A stretch of DNA of 64,000 nucleotides from Trichomonas vaginalis G3 (taxonomy: Eukaryota > Parabasalia > Trichomonadida > Trichomonadidae). Position 1 is the first letter of the stretch. The number at the start of each line of letters is the position of its first letter. The position numbers and the translations under genes are program-made. The notes below the pieces were generated by a model. The model was not told the origin of the DNA. It made no database searches and saw nothing but the letters and a program-made list of their open reading frames with translations. Positions 48,517 to 59,303 of the stretch are shown piece after piece. The DNA lies in the NCBI RefSeq assembly GCF_026262505.1, contig NC_067208.1, forward strand, positions 19,043,962-19,107,961, written 5' to 3'.

Positions 48517-49755
48517 TTCATTTGACGTGTTTATATATTAAATTTAAGGATGTCAATTTGGAAGAAAAGTGAGAAAATTCCTAAAATGCTAAAAATGAAT
48601 TTTCCAAACGTATTTTTTTATCTGATTTTTTTGATTTTGAAAAAAATTTGGAGAGAAGAACTCTTCGTTTTTGAATTTTATCACGATGGTTTTAAAGTAT
48701 ATTAGACACATGTATTGGTATTACTATTTTTGTATATTTTGAGAGAAAATCCCTAAAAAGTGAGAAAATCTAAGACGGTTTGAGAAAATATATAAACTAT
48801 TGAAAATTTGAATTAAACTTCTAATTTGGAAAGAAGAAAATTCAAAAATCGAGATTTAGACTCAGCATCAAATGGAGAACAAAATGTTTCTTCATATGAA
48901 GGAAAAAAATTTTCTTGTGAAGAAATAGAGTTTTTAAAATTTTATTGTATGTAATGAAATAAACAAATATTAAAATTATTTTTTGATAACAAGAAAATTC
49001 CCAATAGAAAATATTTGAGAGAAAGAAAAAAGAAAATTGAAAAATATTACTCTCCTTTATATTTCATGAGATTTTAAATTTATTCTCATAAAATTGACAA
49101 TTTTATACGTTTAGATGAAAATAAGTGATTTTGGTTGAAATAGAAATTATTATTTGCTTACAGCTATCAAATAGATTTTTGCTATTTTGATTAAAATTTG
49201 TTAATCAAATTAATAAATTTTTTCTAAATATCTTAAATATCTGGATCACTCACATATACAATGAATTGAACGATAAAAATAATACAAACTCAACTAAGTT
49301 TCCTGTCTTTCAACTAAAAAAAATTATGCAAATTAAATTAAATTGTTTATTCAAATATAAAACAAAGATGAAGTAATTACAGTTATCATAAACTTTATGA
49401 ATAACTCTGTAATTGGTTCAGATTTTCGTAAAAATATTTTTATTAATATCGATAAGAATACGTTTACCTACTATCACAACATATCGATAAACAAGAGTAG
49501 AGTGATTTTTATCATCGAAACTTTTTAAAAGCTGTAAGCTGGAAGGAAAAATCTTGTTTTTTCTGAGTTAGTTGTAGAACTATTGATGCACGAGTTATCA
49601 TTGTGATGTAGAAGGATGTCAATGTACTGACTGAAGGATATGAAGTGAATTGAATTTCATTGAATTTCAATTTGATCAAAATTTGTTGAAATGATATGAA
49701 TGTGTCAACATCTGTATCACTCTCTTTCACTCCTTCCCTATTCTTTCGAGAACGA
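48517..49755. other. Intergenic AT-rich region
   Basis: No gene I can support; a 72-codon minus-strand frame at 49512-49730 has no recognisable features. The stretch 48590-49060 contains several recurring GAGAAAAT/AAATTC segments suggestive of decayed repeats. Confidence 0.5.
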
Positions 49756-49760
49756 AGCTA

Positions 49761-49778
49761 GCTCAGCTTTCGCTGAGC
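49761..49778. other. Subterminal hairpin of element D
   Basis: GCTCAGC-TTTC-GCTGAGC, a 7-bp perfect stem with a 4-base loop, immediately before GAATTGACACTTT. It lacks the CGCAGTG loop of A, B and C. The rest of 49779-50103 holds a homopolymer A run (about 50009-50024), a nested hairpin (GGGGCT..GGCGC-GTT-GCGCC..AGCCCC, 50030-50062) and the promoter of the next gene. Confidence 0.55.
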
Positions 49779-50094
49779 GAATTGACACTTTTGATGCCCT
49801 AAACGTACATGCTCTCAAATTTATCGAAAAAAATTATACCACCTAAACTAGTATATTCTTATTTTAAATATGATATTATCCTTAGAATCCACACCAGAAT
49901 ATATTTAAATCAACTTTTAAAAAAGTTCGAATCCTGCGCGTCTCACTTTTTAAATTTTCGAAAAGGAAAATTATATTCTCCTAAAATGAAAACAATTTTC
50001 CGAATTAAAAAAAAAAAAAAAAAGGTATTGGGGCTTCCAGGCGCGTTGCGCCCTCTAGCCCCGAAGATGTTTAGTATAAAACCGCTTTTTAACT

Positions 50095-50099
50095 TCACT
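50095..50099 (+). promoter_or_regulatory. Initiator-like element (TCACT)
   Basis: TCACT five bases before the ATG at 50104 fits the trichomonad initiator consensus TCA-Py-(T/A), which lies just upstream of start codons. It is the clearest host-type initiator near an element gene here. Confidence 0.45.
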
Positions 50100-50103
50100 T
50101 AAA

Positions 50104-53100
50104 ATGCCACGTAAGCTACGTAAGAATATACGTAAGAGGAAGAGAGCATTGAAACATCCAATAGTAAGACTAACACCACAACAACAGTTGCAACAACAAA
50201 TGCTGAATGACCCCACTATGTTGCAACAAATGTCAAGCAATCCTATGCTTTTAAACCGAGTTGTTGGTGCACAGAGTGGAGGTTTAAGAGCGGCACTTTT
50301 AGCGAAAATGGCAGGCTATGGTGGAGCTGCAGACGGAACAGCCTATAACCCTCAAAGTCAAATGAATTTGAGTTCACTCAAAAATCAAATAGCAGATGTC
50401 AAAAAGTCAAACATAGACATACAGAAGCAAATAGGTGAAAACGAAAAGAAACTAGAATATGACAGACACACAAAGAAACTCAATGAGTTAAACGTAGAGA
50501 AAAAGAAGAAAGAAGAACAACTGAAAGAACTAAGTACAGAGGAATATGCGAAAAAAAGTGTCAGAAAAAGCAGCAGAAGTAGCAAAAATGGAACAAGATG
50601 TCATAAATTTGAAAAACCATACTACTCGATATAAAGTACTGAAAGATGAAGAGATAAAACAAAAAGCCCTGAAGACATATATGGATAGCGATGAGTATAA
50701 AAAGGAAGTTGAAGCAAATGTAAAGGCAGAAAAACTTTTACAGTTGCAGAACCAAACCGTACAGTATGAAAACTTAGCACAAGAAAGTAAAAATAACGAC
50801 GCGGCTATGCAAAAGGCAATGAAAAGCGCGGAATATATAAAAGCTAACAATGACTGGTTAGATGCCCAAGCCAACGCTAAAGCAGCCCAACTCATAGGGT
50901 CAATAAGGACAAAAATACAAGCGGATGAAGACAGTTCAAATGAAGCTTTAACAAATGCTGACTTTAAGAACGCCTTCGAAGCTCTTCATAGTAAGGTGAA
51001 ACAAGTGAACGACTTCTCATCTGGAAAGAAACTGAAGTCTGAAGGTTTCGACAAAGAGTTAAAAGAAGTAGCACAAAATATGACGAAAATAACAGATGCA
51101 GCAACGAGACAGGCAGTTCAAAGTGCCTATGACGCCGTTAGAGCAACTGTTGTGGAAAGTCAAGAAAAAGAGTTACAACAGACCAAAACAGACCTAGTAA
51201 ATGCTTTCTTAAGAACGAAAAGTCAGGTAGGACATTACGCTGCAGATGGAACATATGTGCCAGCTGGTGGAACTTATATACTAGCTAGTGGAACTTATAT
51301 ACCAGCTGGTGGAACTTATATACTAGCTAGTGGAACTTATATACCACCAAACCCTCCAAGAGAAGCACCTGCACCAGGACTACCTAAAACATTTACATCG
51401 TCACATGGACACAGACACAGGCATGCACCAAAACCAACACAACAACCAACAGTTCAAAACCCTGCACAACAACCACCTCCACAACCAACACAACAACCAA
51501 CAGTTCAAAACCCTGCACAACAACCACCTCCACAACCAGAGCAAGGACATAAAAGAAGTAGAGAACAAGGAAACCAAGAATTCTTAAAAAGGCTTAAGGA
51601 AGACTATGGTTACCCAGATAGTATTGACTTTAGTGACAGATATAAAGAAGCTATTAGAAAGTTCAAGGATGGAAATACTGACCCGGACCTATTTAGCTTT
51701 ATGGCTCAGCACCAAAACGGATATAAATTCAAACCTGGAAAATACAAGCTCGCTAAGGGATATGATTTAATAGCATATCATCCAAATGACATGAACGAAT
51801 TTACTCCGAGATATTTGATGTCAGAGCTAAATGACAATTCAACTCCCGTCATGAAACGCGTAAAAAATAGAGACGGAACGAAAGAAGAAAGGTTTATGAG
51901 TCCGGATGACTTAGATAGGGAAATTGTTGAAAACGGTCTCGGAATATATGAAATGCCAGCAGATGAGGTACAAGAAACTCCACAGGAAGAACTAGTTCAG
52001 ATACAACCAGACATGGAAGAAATAGTTCAGCAACAACAGCTAGAAGAGCCTGAAGGAAACGAACAAGTCCCTCCTTTGGAAACTAACTTCACAGAACTAG
52101 ATGAAGATTTGGAACAGCCGAAAAATCTTGACCCTCAACAAGAGTATGCGGAGAATATGGAATATTTCCAAGAGTCTAAAAAAAATTCGGCTGACATAGT
52201 AGAAGAATATCGAAAAATGTTTGCCGACATACAAAAGACTCCAACATCAGATGAAAATATTCAGCATAGAATGGAAGAACTGAAAGAAAGTGTACGCAAA
52301 TACAACAACCCTTTTTACTTACGAGCATTTAACGTTCAATCTTTGGATGAACTCGGTGAAAATAAAAGGTTAAATTTCAAGAAAACATATAGAAATGAAA
52401 CATTGTTTAAAGTTCATTCAGAACCTAGCCAAGATGGAAACAAACCTACTTTTGTTTCTGCAGACGATGGAACTACAATGAGATGGGGTCATAAAGCTAA
52501 CCCGGATAGGTGGTTCATAAACTTACAACCTCAATTCCAAGAAGTTGTAGACGCAATGGAAGTCAATGGTGAACGAGACATAGCTGGTATTTTCAGCGCG
52601 GCTTTAATGCCATTGAAAGATATGAAAGATGCAGATATTTTGAACCAGTATGAAATGAACATGGCTGATGGAAATATAACACCTGACGTTCTAGAACATT
52701 TATCTCAAAGAACTACACAGAACCATAGAGATGGTATATTTGGTGAAGAGTTTAGAAAGAAAGTTATGGACAGAGAAGGAAGAGAACCTATTGTACATGA
52801 CCTTGCAAACGAAAGTTTACAAAATGTCATAAAAACTTACTTTGCAGACAATGAACCGAGAAGGGATGAATATTTAAGAAAACTCAAATGGACAGTACCA
52901 AATGAAATGTTAGTATTGAAAAACATGTTCCTTGACAAAATAAAACCAACTACAGAAATAAACGACGCAAGACTGAAAGATTGGGTAAAAGCTTTCCCAT
53001 TCACAAAAGATATAATTGGTAACATGGAAAGAAAACCAGAATGGCTACAAAAACATATATTTGGAAACGAGCTTATTCCATATGGACAGGCACTGTTTGA

Positions 53101-53461
53101 AGAGCTTGAACCGGAAACTCAGGACAGAGTCATGCAAACAATACGCAAAGACTCAAATACAAACTATGACAAACTCTTTCTAGGATATAGGTTACCTGAG
53201 ATGGGCGACCAGAGCCCAAAGGCAAAAAGGACATGGGAAATTTACAACATACTAGGTGAACATGAGGCAAAGATGCAACAACTTGAAGCAGAGGGCAAGT
53301 TACCAAAGCGACACCAAAGAAGAAGAGTAGAACAAAGTGAAAGTAGTGAAGAAGTAACTTCATCTAGTGAAAGTAGTGGCAATGAAGGAAAAAGAAGAGT
53401 TAAAAACTCAGTCAGGAAGAAAGTAAAGCTTGGTCCACGTGGGTTCTATTATGACAAATAA
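50104..53461 (+). pseudogene. Large structural-type protein (~1100 residues), one homopolymer frameshift
   Basis: The first frame runs 50104-50634 and the rest 50546-53461. The switch falls at a run of seven A near 50550, so a one-base error is likely. The N terminus is Arg/Lys-rich (RKLRKNIRKRKRALKHP). A long charged coiled coil follows, then GTYI(L/P)A(G/S) repeats at about 51240-51345, two 16-residue PTQQPTVQNPAQQPPP units, and a ~600-residue C-terminal region without recognised domain that ends in Ser/Glu-rich and basic segments. It lies immediately upstream of the capsid gene. A scaffold or core role is inference; I found no protease motif. Confidence 0.65.
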
Positions 53462-53493
53462 ATCCAACTATTCTATATTTTTACCCATATGAA

Positions 53494-55097
53494 ATGTACG
53501 CCGCTCAGAATATAACGCCAACAGTTTTGGATGCTATGAATGGAAATGTTTCCGAATGGTATAACGAATGCGACAATGCCATTAGAAGGTCAGAAATAGT
53601 TCCTGGAACTTACGAATATACAACTGCTGTTTCTTATGGAAATGTAGGTGAGTTTGGAGAAGGTTCTTCAACAACAGTAGATATTGCTTGCGACAGGTTT
53701 CATATAATTTCTATTGACAACTCTTTCTTATACGTGGAACAAGACATTGAAATAAAACCTTCTGCCAAGTTGTCTGACAAGAAAGGTTGCAATGGAATTT
53801 TCTATGTCGGATACCAATATGCTCCAGAAGTTTTCATGGGATATAAGATATATTCTAACTCTGACTTAGTTCAAACAGTAACATGGGCAAACTATGAATG
53901 GTTCGCTTTGAGAAACTCAGTACAACCACAAGCTAGAGAACAAACAGACCAGTATGCAACTATTGAGAAAATAAGAAGACTTGACCCTAACGTTCCAGGA
54001 GTTTATGTTGACCTTTCTGGACAAACTGCAGCAGCAGTAACCAAAGTAAAATTGAAACTTAGAGTTCCTTTGTCATCTTTCCTCATCTTCAGGTTTTTAA
54101 GATACTTGCCAAACTGGGCAGGAAAAATTTCTATCGAACTTACTCCAAGCAAAAATAACTTAGTCATTGCACCAACGCAAGACCCATTCAGCATTGCTGT
54201 AGCTGGAACTGGTGGAGCCAAGTTCTGTGACTTTTGCAAAGACAAAGTTGACTTAGACTTTGGTTTCTCAAACCTCAACACTGAAGTAAACTACTACTTC
54301 AATGCTGCTGGAACTGCTTGGGACCCAGTTAAGTTCACATGCGAAAAGTTTGAATGCAAGAGAATAGAAAGCAGACTTGCAGTCTATATGTTGGACCCAG
54401 ATATTTCAAATGCTTTAGCTGCCAAATATATTGCAGTTCCACTTATGTTCCCTATACACCAAATATCTGTCAAAGACTTTGCAGGTGAAGTTGGAAACCA
54501 AAGTGCTGACCCAGGTGCAAGAACAGATATTGCCTTAACAACTGCAATGAAACATGCAGATACTATGTTTGTACTGTTCAGACGAACTATAAATGACTAT
54601 TCTTGTTTCTACAACCCCGGTATTAAATATCATATAAACATAGATGGCAAATATTATCCAAGAGAAGAATATTCCACAGTTGAGGATATGAGGTCATACA
54701 ACTTGACATTAGATGCTATGAACTTTAACAACAACTTCACAACAACCATTAACCCTGAAATGCAAAGTTCTATTATGCCATATGTGAAAGTATGGACCAT
54801 ACAGGAGCTCAAAACACTCAATATACAAATGGAGACCGTTCAAACTTTTGGCTTGGCATTCCATTTGCTGACTCAGAAGACTTTATGGGTGGTATTTCAA
54901 CTGTTGGTACAGTTCAAATACAATATACTGGTGACAGAGACGGTCCAAATGAATTGAAAGCAAAGAAGTTTACAAAACCAATAGCACTTTTCACGGAAGA
55001 TGCTCTTTTGAAGATTCGTTCGATGAAACCTGCTGGGGCTCCTCAGATTGGTATAACGACAGCTTCCATCGAGCAGATTTTGGCAGCAGGTCAGTAA
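53494..55097 (+). pseudogene. Major capsid protein of element D, one late frameshift
   Basis: About 533 residues in total. The first frame is good to about 54790, and the C-terminal ~100 residues (from TGAQNTQYTNG to IEQILAAGQ) lie in another frame to 55097. LRVPLSSFLIFRFLRYLPNW and AGKISIEL correspond to RLRIPVRRF and AGNIQLKV in B, and both proteins share an N-terminal layout, supporting a double jelly-roll capsid protein of another lineage. Leader TATATTTTTACCCATATGAAATG fits the element promoter pattern. The 3' end overlaps the convergent gene at 54991. Confidence 0.75.
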
Positions 55098-55410
55098 GTT
55101 GTTCTTGAACTGACTTCTCTCCGTCAAATATTGACAGTACGCCAGTTTTGATATAGTATTGTATTAAAAACTTACCTTTAGAAATATCGGTCAGTTTTGT
55201 TGTTATATTTTTGTCTGCTTCAAGAACTTTCACCATCTCGGTTATACCAACTTTCTTTGCTTTATGAAAATATTTTGGTTCAGCAAAGACTGCTATTCTA
55301 TAACATTTTCCATTGTTTGTGTAAAGAACTATTCTATCAATGAACTTGTATTGTTTGTGTGTGTAAACTTTGTTTTGCTTCAATTCGAAGAGATACTCAA
55401 ATACGTCCAT
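54991..55410 (-). CDS. 139-residue protein of unknown function
   Basis: Starts MDVFEYLFELKQNKVYTHKQ. The last ~35 residues overlap the 3' end of the capsid gene on the other strand, so the real end might be earlier. A conserved-looking central part reads RIVLYTNNGKCYRIAVFAEP. It is divergent from the CCG-motif gene at 55430, the same arrangement as 15880/16307 in B. No domain recognised. Confidence 0.5.
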   Translation of the reverse strand: MDVFEYLFELKQNKVYTHKQYKFIDRIVLYTNNGKCYRIAVFAEPKYFHKAKKVGITEMVKVLEADKNITTKLTDISKGKFLIQYYIKTGVLSIFDGEKSVQEQLTDLLPKSARWKLSLYQSEEPQQVSSNESSKEHLP

Positions 55411-55429
55411 CTTTTTATTCTAAGTAAAA

Positions 55430-56007
55430 TGTCATTTCCGAAAAATAGAAGCGTAAGTGTTTCAAAAGGTTTAATGGCGGTGGCAGACGTAAAGTTAAAT
55501 TCACCAACTCAAACAAACAGTCAAAGTGTTGTTGTCAATGTCAAAGAAAGAGATGTTGAAGTGGGGAAACCATACGAAGACGAAGATGGTATAACAATAG
55601 TTCCTGTAAAAGAACCAACATACCCTGAAGTTAGCAGAGACTTAAGTTCTGTTGCAGATATTCGAAACGACTACCAACAACTTAAAGACAAACTTAAAAC
55701 TCAGGAGAAGATTTGTCAAGCTTTGGGTATAATGTTAAACTTGGTCGAACACAACCCTGTAAAAGTGAACTCATATGTCATCGCACCTCATGAAATTTTG
55801 AAAGAACTATTGAAACTTTTGACAGAGGCAGACGATATAAACATCAAAGAAATAGAACCCGACATTGCTTGCTGTGGTGTTTCATACAATGTCATTGACA
55901 AGATATACGTTATGAAAGGAGGTGAAACGTTGAACTTAAAATATAGTTTCCCAGACGTCATAAAAATATTTGACGACCACAACATTTCATTAAAATTTAC
56001 TTGCTAA
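55430..56007 (+). CDS. CCG-motif conserved Maverick protein (element D copy)
   Basis: 192 residues from ATG 55430 (MSFPKNRSVSVSKG). The N-terminal half is polar and probably flexible; a helical segment (NDYQQLKDKLKTQEKICQAL) comes next. The C-terminal domain contains IACCGVSYNVIDKIYV, which corresponds to IECCGQTPLF in the broken B gene at 16307-16892. Intact here. The CC-G pattern and its neighbours (penton-like protein, small proteins) suggest a virion or assembly factor; there is no direct evidence. Confidence 0.65.
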
Positions 56008-56013
56008 GTAAAA

Positions 56014-56244
56014 ATGTCAAAACTTCTTGAAAGATGTTTGAAGAAAAACAATATAGACTTTATTTCATGTAAAGGACTTTACACACTTTTGAACGATATG
56101 AAAGACCCTGTTTTGTTTGTTCGTGTAGACAAAGGAAAGTTCTATGTCTTTACAAAATATTTGAACTTCTTAGACAGAGAACTTCAAGAAACGCCATGTG
56201 AAAGTTTAGATGAAGTTCTTCTCCACTTTCAGAAAAACTTTTAA
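56014..56244 (+). CDS. 76-residue small conserved Maverick protein
   Basis: Starts MSKLLERCLKKNNIDF, six bases after the previous stop. The homologue in B (16983-17254) is frameshifted. The central part (DPVLFVRVDKGKFYVFTKYL) reads as a beta hairpin and the end (SLDEVLLHFQKNF) as a helix. The compact domain lies directly upstream of the penton-like gene in both elements. Function unknown. Confidence 0.65.
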   Translation: MSKLLERCLKKNNIDFISCKGLYTLLNDMKDPVLFVRVDKGKFYVFTKYLNFLDRELQETPCESLDEVLLHFQKNF

Positions 56245-56254
56245 ATATATGTAA

Positions 56255-57079
56255 ATGGCAGAAGACATAGTGGTTTATACTATTACGACTAAAAACCCTG
56301 AGTCATATAATTCTATAACAACAAACTTACAAAGTCCTCAAGGACGGTATTGTAAACTGACCTTAAACACGATGACGACTAAAGCCTGTTTTGCTCTTTT
56401 GACACCAGAAGACTTTGTTGTTGTGAATGGTAAAAAATACTCCTTTGAAGATACTTACTCAGATATACCACCAACAGGTTTTGTTGACTTATTTAATACT
56501 TTAAGGACGGATGTAACATGTGCTGCAACTAGAGCAGGTTTCATTATGTTTGGATGTCCGACTGAGTTTAGTATAAACGATATGAGCTATAATACAAAAC
56601 TTATATCTGGTTTTTACTACCAACAGTTTCCTATAACAGGAAAAGGTGTCATACAAGGTCTATCTGTTCCATTGACTTTAAGTACACCTATTTTATATAT
56701 TGTTTCAAACTTAGGTTCAAAGTGCTATTCGAATGTCGACAGAAACTACTATGACCAAAAGATACTCATGCGTATAAACAACACTTTCTCTGCTGGTTTG
56801 CCTATTGTTCATTCGAATGCAGAGTTTTCAGCTTTAGTGAACTCAAACACTTTAGCAAACATAAACTTAACCTTAGTTGACGCAAACTTTGTTCCTGTAA
56901 AACTTTTATGTCCTATGTATTTGTCAATGACGGCAGAAAGTTTCGAATTGGAAGATGCAACTGGTGAAAGTATTGTACTACAAGAACAACTTCAACAACA
57001 AATAGCTCAAGAACAACAAATGCAACAAATGGAACAAATGCAACAACAAAGTCAAGAACAACAAATAGCTCAAGAATAA
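56255..57079 (+). CDS. Penton-like minor capsid protein (element D)
   Basis: 274 residues, intact. Beta-rich over residues 1-225, with TNLQSPQGRYCKLTLNTM near the N terminus and ANINLTLVDANFVPVKLLCPM near the end. A Gln/Met-rich low-complexity tail follows (QQQIAQEQQMQQMEQMQQQ). It aligns with the broken B gene at 17262-17977. By size and position it is the best candidate for the single jelly-roll vertex protein. The start is 10 bp after the preceding gene. Confidence 0.65.
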   Translation: MAEDIVVYTITTKNPESYNSITTNLQSPQGRYCKLTLNTMTTKACFALLTPEDFVVVNGKKYSFEDTYSDIPPTGFVDLFNTLRTDVTCAATRAGFIMFGCPTEFSINDMSYNTKLISGFYYQQFPITGKGVIQGLSVPLTLSTPILYIVSNLGSKCYSNVDRNYYDQKILMRINNTFSAGLPIVHSNAEFSALVNSNTLANINLTLVDANFVPVKLLCPMYLSMTAESFELEDATGESIVLQEQLQQQIAQEQQMQQMEQMQQQSQEQQIAQE

Positions 57080-57110
57080 AAAAAATATTTTTTTTTTATT
57101 TTTATAAAAA

Positions 57111-58346
57111 ATGTACAGAATAGACGTTTCAGATTTTTATGACTTCCAAGCCTTCAGAAATATGTGTCCATTTAGAGACTATAACAAAGCAGTCGAGAAT
57201 TTGAAACGTTTAGTCATTTATGTTGACTCTGCCCCAGAATGTTATGTCATGAAAGAATGGGATGTTGTCTTTAACAAACCTAAAGCGACAATAGTTTCAG
57301 AACAAGAATGTAAACAGAAACTTAAGAAAATAAAAGTCGTACAAGTTGGCATGAAGATGTTAGATGCTTGGGATATCTTATTGTCAAAACTTGAAGATTT
57401 TTCAGTTCGTGGTATAAAGTTCTATACACCATCTCCAAACTTCTATTCTATCTTCACTGGATATAAATACGAACAAGTAGAATGGAAAGAAAATGTTATA
57501 GAAGCTTGGTTAGACCATGTCAAAGAAATTATATGCAATGGAAACGAAAGAGTCTATGAGTATATCTTATGTTGGTTTGCAAACATCTTACAACATCCAA
57601 GTGCTAAAAATGAAACTGCTCTCATCATAATTGGAAAACAAGGAACAGGTAAGAACACTTTCTTTACAGATATCTTATGCAAACTGTTAGAAGGCTATTC
57701 GAACCCGAATATGACAAACTTAGAAAACATCTGCGGTAAATTTAACTCTTCAATAGAGAATATGAAACTTATAGTATGTAACGAACTTCAAAGTATAGAT
57801 ACAACAAAAGTTTTGAACTCAGATGCTTTGAAGAGTCTTATAACAGACAAAGTTGGAGTTGTTGAAAGAAAATATAAAGACCAAAGAGTTTGTGAAAATG
57901 TTGCAAACTTCGTCATGGTTTCAAACAATGCCGTTCCGATGAAGTTAGAAAGTTCTGACAGAAGATATGTAGTTGTCAGAACGTCAGAAGCTCATATGCA
58001 AGATACAGAATATTTTGACGACTTAGCAGAAACTTTAACACCTAACTTTTACAACCACTTGTTCTCATATTTCATGACATTAGATATTTCAAAGTTCAAT
58101 CCAAGACAAATTCCACATACCGAAGAGAGACAAACATTGTTAGAAGCAAACAAGAGTGTATATGAACTGTTCATAGATGAAACTGACTTTGAGTGTTTAG
58201 ATGAAAGGTCATTGTACGATTCGTATAAACAGTATTGTCAAGAATATGGTTATATGACAGCGTCTAAACGAACATTCTTGGCAAATGTCAAAAGTCTTTT
58301 AGACGTACAGAATGGTATATATACAAAGAAAAATTTTTCTGAGTAA
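57111..58346 (+). CDS. SF3 (D5-like) helicase
   Basis: 411 residues, intact. Walker A is GKQGTGKN at residues 175-182, Walker B IVCNE at 221-225 and motif C FVMVSNNAVP at 267-276, followed by SSDRRYVVV with the expected arginines. A C-terminal winged-helix-like domain (LYDSYKQYCQEYGYMTASK) ends the protein. SF3 helicases unwind the replication origin in many DNA viruses. There is no primase domain in the N-terminal 140 residues that I can recognise. Leader TTTTTTATTTTTATAAAAAATG. The gene next to it encodes an acidic-tailed protein. Confidence 0.85.
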   Translation: MYRIDVSDFYDFQAFRNMCPFRDYNKAVENLKRLVIYVDSAPECYVMKEWDVVFNKPKATIVSEQECKQKLKKIKVVQVGMKMLDAWDILLSKLEDFSVRGIKFYTPSPNFYSIFTGYKYEQVEWKENVIEAWLDHVKEIICNGNERVYEYILCWFANILQHPSAKNETALIIIGKQGTGKNTFFTDILCKLLEGYSNPNMTNLENICGKFNSSIENMKLIVCNELQSIDTTKVLNSDALKSLITDKVGVVERKYKDQRVCENVANFVMVSNNAVPMKLESSDRRYVVVRTSEAHMQDTEYFDDLAETLTPNFYNHLFSYFMTLDISKFNPRQIPHTEERQTLLEANKSVYELFIDETDFECLDERSLYDSYKQYCQEYGYMTASKRTFLANVKSLLDVQNGIYTKKNFSE

Positions 58347-58384
58347 ATTTTAAAAAAAATATTTTTTTTTATCCGATAGAAAAG

Positions 58385-58804
58385 ATGACGAAATTCATCT
58401 CAGTAAACAAGTACATGTCAGGACTTAAAGAAGAACTAGACCCATTCACATATTTGAATGTTTACTTCTACCATTTTGAAAAGTCTTCATTTGACAAAGT
58501 TTGGAACATCGAACCAGTTAAGTTTGCTATTGTGACTAAAAATGGTGCGAAATTTGAAGACTTAGACATAGAAGGTTTGTTAACAGTCAAAGAAAGTTTT
58601 GACAGAAGGTTTTCAAACCTTAAAGAAGGCAAAGCATACAAACTTGTTATACCTTATGAACCAAAGAAAGCAGACGACTATGAATATTATGAGTCTAAAG
58701 TTGTAGAAGTTCAAGGTAAATTGGGTAAAAAGATTTTAGAGTCTAAGCCAGTGTTTGCTCCTAAAGAGGAAGAGAACATTGACATTGACCCAGAAATGTT
58801 CTAA
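58385..58804 (+). CDS. Acidic-tailed protein, possible ssDNA-binding protein (element D)
   Basis: 139 residues starting MTKFISVNKYMSGLKEEL. The body is strand-rich, with KEGKAYKLVIPYEPKK near the middle. The tail EEENIDIDPEMF is acidic and ends in Phe, as in phage T7 gp2.5 and bacterial SSB tails. It lies directly after the helicase. The role is inferred. Its leader (TTTTTTATCCGATAGAAAAG) is shared with the helicase-tail remnant in B at 25902. Confidence 0.6.
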   Translation: MTKFISVNKYMSGLKEELDPFTYLNVYFYHFEKSSFDKVWNIEPVKFAIVTKNGAKFEDLDIEGLLTVKESFDRRFSNLKEGKAYKLVIPYEPKKADDYEYYESKVVEVQGKLGKKILESKPVFAPKEEENIDIDPEMF

Positions 58805-58820
58805 AAATAAAATTTTATTT

Positions 58821-59267
58821 TTACATGTCATATCTCCCCTTCTCTGGCTCTGGTTCTTTCTTCTCTTCTTCTACTTTCTTTTCTTTCTTTTCTCTCTTCT
58901 TCTTTTCTGGTGGAGTTATGTCAAACTTCTCAGAACCATATTTTTGTAAAAGTTCTTTGTCCTTTAATAGCTCTTCTATTCTGTTTTCTATTTCATTTTC
59001 AAGAACAGCGCATGTGTCTTCTTTGCATTCTAAGAAGTTTTGTTGGACTTCATCTCTCCAAGAGGCGTCATCTCTGTCAACAAGTCTGTCATTGACAAAT
59101 TTTAAGACTTCTCTGCTTAAGGTTTTATGGTTCTTGTCATATTCCCAGAAACAGAACTTTAGAACAAATTCACCTTTCTTGTTTACACTATGTAAGATTT
59201 TATGGTCGACAGATGTTTTGCTGTCGAAAAGCTTGTCTCGAATATAGATAGCGAAATCGCTAGACAT
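58821..59267 (-). CDS. 148-residue protein with Lys/Glu-rich tail
   Basis: Starts MSSDFAIYIRDKLFDSKTSV. A folded-looking N-terminal ~110 residues (KFCFWEYDKNHKTLSREVLK) is followed by a low-complexity tail of alternating Lys and Glu blocks, ending PEKGRYDM. Divergent from the ATPase gene, with 36 bp between the starts. No family recognised. Confidence 0.6.
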   Translation of the reverse strand: MSSDFAIYIRDKLFDSKTSVDHKILHSVNKKGEFVLKFCFWEYDKNHKTLSREVLKFVNDRLVDRDDASWRDEVQQNFLECKEDTCAVLENEIENRIEELLKDKELLQKYGSEKFDITPPEKKKREKKEKKVEEEKKEPEPEKGRYDM

Positions 59268-59303
59268 TTCCTAAAAGATAAAAATTTTAATTTTTCTAAA
59301 AAT

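Noticed and set aside
49512-49730. 72-codon minus-strand frame left of element D
   Set aside because: No domain, no initiator, and close to a transposon border; cannot be supported.
49809-50102. 97-codon frame at the left end of D
   Set aside because: Contains a poly-Lys run from the homopolymer A tract and overlaps hairpins; more likely non-coding terminal sequence.
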